Shown here piece by piece: positions 55,609 to 64,000 of a stretch of 64,000 bases of DNA. The notes beneath the pieces were generated by a model. The model saw only the letters and a program-made list of their open reading frames with translations, searched no databases and was not told the DNA's origin. How positions within the stretch are numbered: the first letter of the stretch is position 1; every line of letters starts with the position of its first letter. The DNA comes from Daucus carota subsp. sativus (lineage: Eukaryota > Streptophyta > Magnoliopsida > Apiales > Apiaceae): NCBI RefSeq assembly GCF_001625215.2, contig NC_030385.2, positions 25,909,135-25,973,134 of the forward strand. Reading direction: 5' to 3'. The position numbers were made by a program, and so were the translations under genes.

Positions 55609-56431
55609 TTCAATGTCAACTCAACATGCACAACATCAAACAGAGAAATATATACATACACTTGCTAAACTCCAAGATGGAAAGATGAAAGATATGTGTG
55701 TATAATATATAATAAGAAATACGTGCATGATGAATAGCGTTGAGGAACACGGATAGTTTGAACTGAAGAAAAGTCGTGGTCGTCATTCTAGAACAAGGAA
55801 ATAATAGTAAACAGAGAGGCAACTGTTTTTTCTAGTACAAGTTCGTGGGTGGAATTTATAAACATGAACTGATGAACATATTCTTACAGGGATTGTTAAT
55901 TTGTTGGGCTCCTGGGATAAGTAATTAAGTAAACGGTGTTGGTTGTTTATGGGTTTGACGGGAGAACCCACTACATGGTCTGTTGGGCTAAAAGCCTAAA
56001 ACTTTCTTTTCTCTATTATCAATTTATTTGTGTTATTTGTTTTAAAAAATTTATAAATAAGAATGGAGTGTTGGTCAGACTACCATAAGGAAAATGGTCC
56101 AAAACACCAACATCAGAGAAGATGATTTTAATTTATCATTTTACAATTCAAAATACTAGATTATCTTGTGTTTATTCCTTTTCCTTTTTGACGCTACACT
56201 AATCTATTTCATATATTGTTTTTAGTGCCAAGAAGGTAGACCTTGGTATTCTTTTTTAAAAATAAAATGATAAATTATTTGACATTAATAAATAATATTC
56301 GGGACTATTTCTCCCGACTCATGTATGAGTACTACTTAAAAGTTTAAACAGGAACGACGCATATAACATCACACACATTTTATATGACTTCCAGGATTTA
56401 TAGCTCACAATCAATATCTTATTATTGTACA
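55609..56431. other. ERO1 upstream region
   Basis: 5' leader and promoter of ERO1 (minus strand), then AT-rich DNA. No clear TATA box can be assigned and no other gene is seen. Confidence 0.45.
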
Positions 56432-58146
<1,715 letters not shown>

Positions 58147-59389
58147 GTCTATAACTATGCCACTTATGAGTCGAGCAATTTGATTGCAGTTTATATTTAA
58201 TATCTAGGATATTACTATCATATTTCATCTTTACCAAGATGTATTTGTTAGAATATATATATTTAAAATAATATTTTTTTATCAGATATATTAAGACAAA
58301 ATATTTAAAAGTATACAAGTTTAAAAGATGTATAAATTATAAATACATAGATTTCCTAAAATAAATTTATTTATTCAATAGAGTATAATTTAAAACAAAA
58401 AGTCTCATAAATTGGTCGGTTAAAATTTTTAAGATTTTATAGTTCAATAACAGTATATGTTAATTAAAGCAAGTGTATCATTAAGTAGATACTATAGTGG
58501 GAGGTGAAAAGGTATTAAAGTATTGTTCCGGCTCCGGCAGTTAGTAGTTTTTTCAGGTAAAGTCGGTTGGGTTGGCTACGTTTGATAATCCAACTAAATG
58601 CAAGTACTAGAAGCATATATTGTTACTATAATATTAGTAACATAGATATGGGAGCATTGTTAATTGCAAGTTGATTAACTTGTTAATTACTATTTCAACA
58701 TGTCGCTGTGGTCTCTGCTCTTCATTAACAATTACTGGATTAGTTGACTGATTGCCAGCATCTCTAAGTGGTTATGTGTTTTTCTGTTTGTTTCAATTGT
58801 GATCAGCAGCCTCTTAAAAGAACTCATTCCATCATAGTCGATCTATTACTTTTTCATATAATATTCATTCATTTTTCACTTAAATTATTGGTTTATAAGT
58901 AGACAACGACCCATGCAAAAGAAATGTAAGTGAAATAAATAGTCTAAAATCTTTCTACTGTTTTCTTTCAATTTTTGTTGGTTCCATTTACGAGTTTAAT
59001 ATTAATAAATAAATTATAATAATTATTATGTCATCAATTTGAGCCACGAAATCTTGGATACAACATACTTGGGATTTTTTGATCATATATTATGTATAAT
59101 ATTTAGATGATTTAAAGTAAGAAGGACAAAAATATATTAAAATGCATCTATAAAAATCTCCGATATAAAGGATAAATGATGCCATATACAAATATTATAG
59201 AGACTCCGACCATGCATTCTTGTGTAAAAATGTAACCAAACTCACCATATTTGTTATATTTATCGACTATTAGAGACCCCGACTTCAATTAATAAAAAAT
59301 AATATTTTAAAAATATAATCAAAATATAATGTAACACATCACCTTATAGATTATACAAATTTCATAATCATTATTTGGTATTCCCCATG
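58147..59389. other. AT-rich spacer
   Basis: No gene, tRNA or bounded mobile element recognised. The phrase AGAGACTCCGAC / AGAGACCCCGAC recurs at about 59199 and 59271. Confidence 0.45.
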
Positions 59390-59720
59390 CACTACATTTG
59401 CAACGGATATTCCGTCACTATTTTGGTAAATTAAAGGTGCAAAAAACAATTAGAATTCTGAACAACTGTTGCAGCTTCGTCATAGAAAATGCCGACGGAA
59501 TATTGCTTCGTTATTTTGGTGCATGGAAGGTGCAAAAAATAAGTAGAATTTTGTTGTTAAACCGTTGCAGTTTCGTAAAAAAAATCGTTGTAATACGTTA
59601 CCAAGTGAATTTTGCAACGAAAATTTCCGTCGCTAATTCTATTGCTAAACGTGATTGCTGACAGAATTTGTTAATTGCCGTCGAAAATTTATTTTGCAAA
59701 ATGCAATTTCTGTTGTAGTG
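59390..59720. mobile_element. CACTA-like small element
   Basis: Begins CACTACATTTGCAACGG and ends TTCTGTTGTAGTG, so both ends show CACTACA in inverted form. The interior repeats TGCAAAAAA, CGTCGC and TTGCAACG-type motifs, as in subterminal arrays of CACTA elements. No 3-bp target duplication is seen (ATG against TTT), which lowers confidence. Confidence 0.45.
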
Positions 59721-60054
59721 TTTTGATCGAACAATCCAATTTTGATCATAAATTAAATATACGTTATAATCACAAATTATAATATTTATATTATTAGAAT
59801 ATATATGTAGTTCACTTTAAAATGTTTGAAATTCTAAAATACTAATATATAAAATATGATATAATTTCGGCCAATTTAACCATCTAAAAAGCCAAAAAAC
59901 TTTGGGGAGTATGATTTGTCCATTTATAACTTTTGACAGATGGAAAATAGCGGTGTGGGGGTTCTCAGCTGGGAAGAGGATCTAGCAGTTATAACTACCC
60001 TGATTCAGATTGTTGATCAGCCGAATAATCAGGTATTAAGCATTGACTAGTATG

Positions 60055-60160
60055 TTTTTTTGACAAATTTGGCTTATAGCCTTACAAATGAGTATCTGTT
60101 CTACGAAACTCTCGGGGTGAGCCAGGGTCGAAAATAAACAAATCTTAATCATTACCCGTC
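60055..60160 (-). mobile_element. Decayed SINE relic
   Basis: Minus-strand sequence TTCGACCCTGGCTCACCCCG, then AAGCCAAATTTGTC and 7 A, parallels the SINE at 51675. The A-box end is lost. Confidence 0.5.
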
Positions 60161-60543
60161 TGAAACCCTGAAATGCTGAAGATGATTGCCCAAGTAACAT
60201 GTAAAATCGATAATGAATATGACATGTGTACATAATCAACTTATCACACAATAATAAACTATTTCACATGTGGCATGCATGTGCATGTGTGTAACATGCT
60301 AAGATTATTATTAGAGAATATATTAGTATCGGAGAATATAAGCCTAAAATATCTGTAACTTATGAACACAGAATTTAATTATTTAATACATATAAAATTG
60401 AACCAACCCTGTGAGAAGATGCAAAATCCATATACCGACAAAAACCAAGTGTTTTATTAATGCTAGCTGCTGCATCTCCATCTGCAATACTCGTAGGATC
60501 TCGTAAATATCTCTTATACACACAGATCAAACGTTCCTCCTCA

Positions 60544-60731
60544 CAGGGGCGGATCTAGGAAGAGGCACGTGGGGACACGTGCTCCCTCTAAATTTTTTTT
60601 TTTTACATTTTTCCACCATTCTAAATTTTACAAAATTATAGAAATGCCCCCCCAAAATTTGAAAATATATAGGTTTTTTCTGAAAATTTGCTTGGTGCCC
60701 CCCTAAGATTTTGGGTCTAGATCCGCCCCTG
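60544..60731. mobile_element. hAT-type MITE
   Basis: 188 bp with nearly perfect inverted ends CAGGGGCGGATCTA and TAGATCCGCCCCTG, flanked by CTCCTCA at 60537-60543 and 60732-60738. The interior has mirrored GCCCCCC stretches (about 60645 and 60694). No coding capacity. Confidence 0.78.
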
Positions 60732-61413
60732 CTCCTCAGGCTATAAAAGCATATTTAACTATATCGTCCATATAAATGATTAGCTAAAGTGGATTTATAA
60801 AATATTATATAAATTTTAATGAATTTATAAGAGTTTATTTTGGTGACACCAGATTGATCGACTATATTTATATTTTGAAAATGATAAGTTCTTATTATTT
60901 AAAGTAGGGAAATTATGAATGGTACCACTTTGTAATTGGCTTTTACAAGTGGTACCATCGTGTTTAAATTTACAAGCTACGAAACCACTCCGTCGAGCAA
61001 CCGTTAATCAAACGTTTGTACAAGTGTATTTAATGCTGTATTAGCAGTTGAAAATAAATAAAAAATACGGTAAAAATACGGAGACACGTGTTGAGCAGCG
61101 GATAAAAACAAAAGGCCCGTCTTATAACGGGCAAAACCCTTCTTCTTCGTCTCTAATTGAGGGTTTAAGCGGAGCGGAGCGTTTGTACAAGTATATTGTT
61201 GCTTGCATCTTCTCTCTTCTCTATTCTCAATCTCGATCACAGGTATTGATTCTTGCTCTCTTCTTGCTCCTGTAATGCATAAATGACTATCCGTAGCGAT
61301 TGTTTGAAAAAAGATGCATGCACATATATATACATATTTGTTCTTGTAGTGATTTATTTGTGTTTAAATCATTAGTTGTTAGTTTATTGGTAGTTTTTTC
61401 ATGTATCTGCAGA

Positions 61414-61542
61414 ATGGGTGATAACAAAGTGTTGAGATTTTTTTGGAGGGCTAGTGTGATTGAAGTTAAAGTAGATGTAGATAAGTGTAATATTATGGAT
61501 GTTGTTATTGACTATGAAGACGAGGCTAAAAAGAGAGGTTAG
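61414..61542 (+). pseudogene. MULE transposase N-terminal fragment
   Basis: An ATG following TCTGCAG opens a 42-codon frame, MGDNKVLRFFWRAS and an acidic stretch, ending in a stop. It resembles the N-terminal part of MuDR-type proteins only loosely. Its position just inside the left TIR supports the assignment. It is a remnant of a longer gene. Confidence 0.45.
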
Positions 61543-61547
61543 GATGG

Positions 61548-62257
61548 CAACTAGAGCTGAAAGAGCAAGACTTTGGAAGGATGATGATCTATGTCCCAAG
61601 ATTGGGAAGTTGCTCAAATCTATAAGCAAGGACATCATTACCTGCAAAGCTTTTATGTCCAGTCCTGGGTAATATGAGATTCATGAAGGTAAATCTCAGT
61701 TCCCATTGTCAATTAATAACAAGGTATGTTCTTGTGGAGCATGGCAGATCTCTGGAATCCCTTGCAGGCATGCAATCAGGGCAATGATTCATGCAAAGAT
61801 TGATCCACAAAAGGTGGTTAATACTTGGTTTCATGTCAGCACTTACAAACAAATCTATAACTACAACATTTTACCTATTCCTGATAAAGAACAGTGGCAA
61901 ACCTATGAAAACTTACCTGTTCTGAGTCCACCTACTATGAAGAGAGGTGTTGGGAGGCCATGTAGAAACAGGAGGAGAGAAGAGGGGGAAGATCAGAAAG
62001 GGAAGAGGTCCAAGACTGTCAAATGCAAGAAGTGTGAATGTTATGGACACAATGCCAGAACCTGCAAGGGGGGGCTAACTGAGAAGCAAAAAAAAGAAAT
62101 GCAGGCCAGTGGAAAGCCTCTGGTGATTCGAAATCCTAGGGTGAGGGATCAAAGTTATGCAGCTAAAGCGGCTAAGGAACCAAAGGACACAGCAACTCAG
62201 GCATCGCAGACCAATACCACACACTGCACTCCTTCACAGTCTCAATCACAGATTTAG
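61548..62257 (+). pseudogene. MULE transposase C-terminal part with SWIM and CCHC fingers
   Basis: An upstream frame (RLWKDDDLCPKIGKLLKSIS) is closed by TAA at 61670-61672 and followed in frame by YEIHEGKSQFPLSI. It then has a SWIM zinc finger CSCGAWQISGIPCRHAI (C-x-C, later C-x-H), the YNYNILPIPDKEQW segment typical of plant MULE transposases, a basic linker with GRPCRNRR and a CCHC-type knuckle (CKKCECYGHNARTC). The DDE catalytic domain is absent. The protein cannot transpose, but the fingers could still bind DNA if expressed. Confidence 0.85.
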
Positions 62258-62671
62258 TTTTCTTGAATTGTTCATGTTGTTTTTTAACATGTTTTTGATG
62301 TCCTGGTAATTACTTTTGCTGGATTTGAAACTATTGCTTGCTTGGTTTTTGCACATTCCAGTTTACAGGACATTCTGGTATTGAATATTGTCTACATATA
62401 TGTTTTGTTGGATTGTATTGTTGCAGAGGTTAAAAGCCCGGGAAATTTCAAGTTTCCTGTACTTAACTGTCTTTTTTTATAAGTTAACAGCAGCTTAAAC
62501 GTTTACTTCACAGAATGATGTTTTTAACAGGTTGTCAAATACACGATGGTACCACTTGTAAGTCAAAAACTTGCAGTGGTACCACTTGTAAAAGCCAATT
62601 ACACAGTGGTACCATTCATAATTTCCCTTTAAAGTATTATAATAGAATATACTGTAATTACATTGTAATTA

Positions 62672-62920
62672 CTCCCTCCATCTTAAATTAGATGATCCTT
62701 TTGAGAAAAAATTTTATCCCAAAATAGTTGAGCCTCTCACTTTTCAATGCATATTTAGCAACAATCTTTCATTCTCACCCTCTCTTATTTATCATTTCCA
62801 ATGTACCACTAGCTCAACACAATAAATATGGGTAAAGATGGAAAAAAAAGAGCAACCATTTAATACTCCTTAATATGTATGAAATGAGCAAAAAACTCAT
62901 CTAATTTGGGATGGAGGGAG
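62672..62920. mobile_element. Stowaway-type MITE
   Basis: 249 bp with inverted ends CTCCCTCCATCTTAAATTAG and CTCCCTCCATCCCAAATTAG, flanked by TA at 62670-62671 and 62921-62922. Confidence 0.85.
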
Positions 62921-62922
62921 TA

Positions 62923-63892
62923 CATAGTGGCAGAGGAAATCTTTAAAGGTTGATCAAATATAACCAACGGGACGACGTACTTCAGTTATAAACAAGAGGA
63001 ATGTTTTATTGGAGTTGAATTTTTTTATTTAGAGATATTCTCATGGCATCTCTAACCCTACAAAACCCGCGCTAAAAATATATGTGACATGTTAAAAATA
63101 AAATATATTTATAATATTTATCCAATGGTACAAAATTCTTGTGTATATTTATAGTCAACCTTCCGATATTGGCCATATTAATCGACTATTTTTTAAAAAT
63201 GGGTTTTATATCAAAGTGGTCACTCGTTGCGGCAAAATATCTCACTTAACACACCCATCTTATCTTATCAGGACTCATTTAAGCCACTAAAACCAAAAAT
63301 ATATTCATTTTACCCATATTACTATTCACACCTCTTTATTTACTCATTTATCAAAAATCAACCGTTTGTTTTTTTTTTCTACAAAACTACTTTGAATACT
63401 TTCATAATTGTATCTGATATTTATCAAAATAATTTGAGTTTAATAACTATCGCTATTTTTTCTCTTGGTATTAATCGAATTATGTATGGATATATATTGT
63501 TGGAAATACAAAATGCTAGAGGATTTGCGAATGAATGGCTGGACTTTATATGAGCAGGGCCGTGCCTGAGATTTGAAGTGCCCTGTGCAAAATGTAAAAA
63601 ATGTGCCTTAATAGGCTAAAAATATATGAGTACATGCAATAATAAATATTGACACAAAACTGTAAAAATCATATTACAATTAAAGTGCATAACATATTTT
63701 TTTTCAAATTATAAAAATTAACTGAAAATTGTAAAAAAATAAAACAAATACATAGATAATATAAAATTATCTGAAAATTGTTTTTCTAGCATTTTTTGAA
63801 GCAAACCCTCTAATAATATTTTTATAGTCTATATTTTACAACAAATTATTTTTATAGTCTACATTTTATATTTAAATTACTTGTTTCATATT

Positions 63893-63894
<2 letters not shown>
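62923..63894. other. AT-rich sequence without a gene
   Basis: The plus-strand open frame at 63227-63553 lacks domains and is AT-driven. From about 63547 (GGGCCGTGCCTGAG) a sequence typical of the end of a small DNA element begins, but no partner end is found before the window closes. Confidence 0.4.

Positions 63895-63928
<34 letters not shown>
63895..63928. repeat. (AT)17 microsatellite
   Basis: 34 bases of uninterrupted AT dinucleotide repeat. Confidence 0.95.
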
Positions 63929-63931
<3 letters not shown>

Positions 63932-64000
63932 TGTATAAATTAAAAATGAATATAATTTAAAATAAATTAGTTACTAAAGATTGAATCATTATTTTAATGA

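Larger units (their letters stand above)
60907..62627 (+). mobile_element. MULE with transposase remnants, 9-bp target duplication
   Basis: A 1,721-bp element between perfect copies of TTTAAAGTA (60898-60906 and 62628-62636). Inverted ends start GGGAAATTATGAATGGTACC and contain repeated ACAAGTGGTACCA motifs. Two coding remnants on the plus strand (61414-61542 and about 61548-62257) belong to a Mutator transposase. The central catalytic part is missing, so the copy depends on another element. The clean target duplication points to a fairly recent insertion. Confidence 0.92.

Noticed and set aside
63227-63553. 108-codon plus-strand frame
   Set aside because: AT-driven composition, no ATG, no domain and no splice context.

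Overview
The window is nuclear DNA of a flowering plant, almost certainly a core eudicot. The support is AT-rich intergenic sequence, GT/AG introns, nuclear genes for plastid and ER proteins, plant tRNA-Lys genes and dense small DNA transposons (Stowaway, hAT, Mutator-like, CACTA). The species cannot be fixed from the sequence; an asterid such as an Apiales member is only a guess. Region 1 (about 0.7-15 kb) holds two tandem copies of a locus for an RRM+SPOC RNA-binding protein of the FPA / AT4G12640 type. Copy B (6121-14723) carries two RRMs, a SPOC domain and a C-terminal helix, but has a one-base frameshift near 14173. Copy A (1222-3557) has lost both RRMs and the SPOC domain, yet keeps the promoter, the start-codon exon and the last exon in compatible phase, so it could encode a peptide of about 74 residues. 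Region 2 (about 15-29 kb) opens with a Mutator-like element. It then holds three intronless tandem genes (16994-20218, 21465-23627, 24993-27155) for proteins with three, two and two kinase-like domains. These resemble Ste20/BLUS1-type kinases but lack the HRD and DFG aspartates, so they are multi-domain pseudokinases. A small plastid-type NifU-like gene (27987-29072, minus) lies downstream, and a relic of it between the second and third kinase genes shows that whole blocks were duplicated. Region 3 (29-33 kb) is a transposon nest: a Stowaway element, an older element split by a 1.4-kb hAT, and another Stowaway. Region 4 (33-41 kb) has a CASP-like membrane protein gene, three tRNA-Lys(TTT) genes alternating with copies of a tiny exon in tandem units, and a truncated LINE. 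Region 5 (41-56 kb) contains housekeeping genes: a 12-exon gene for plastid translation initiation factor IF-2 (FUG1 type, plus) and a 9-exon gene for the ER thiol oxidase ERO1 (minus), arranged tail to tail. ERO1 introns carry a SINE and a non-autonomous element. Region 6 (56-64 kb) is almost all mobile DNA: a long-TIR element that captured part of a tau glutathione S-transferase gene, a CACTA-like element, a hAT MITE, a MULE with transposase remnants and a perfect 9-bp target duplication, a Stowaway element and an (AT)n microsatellite. The genes do not form one pathway. The unusual parts are the tandem pseudokinase family, the pared-down SPOC copy, the tRNA/exon alternation and the gene-capturing element. 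All gene structures come from reading splice signals and phases by eye, without transcript data.
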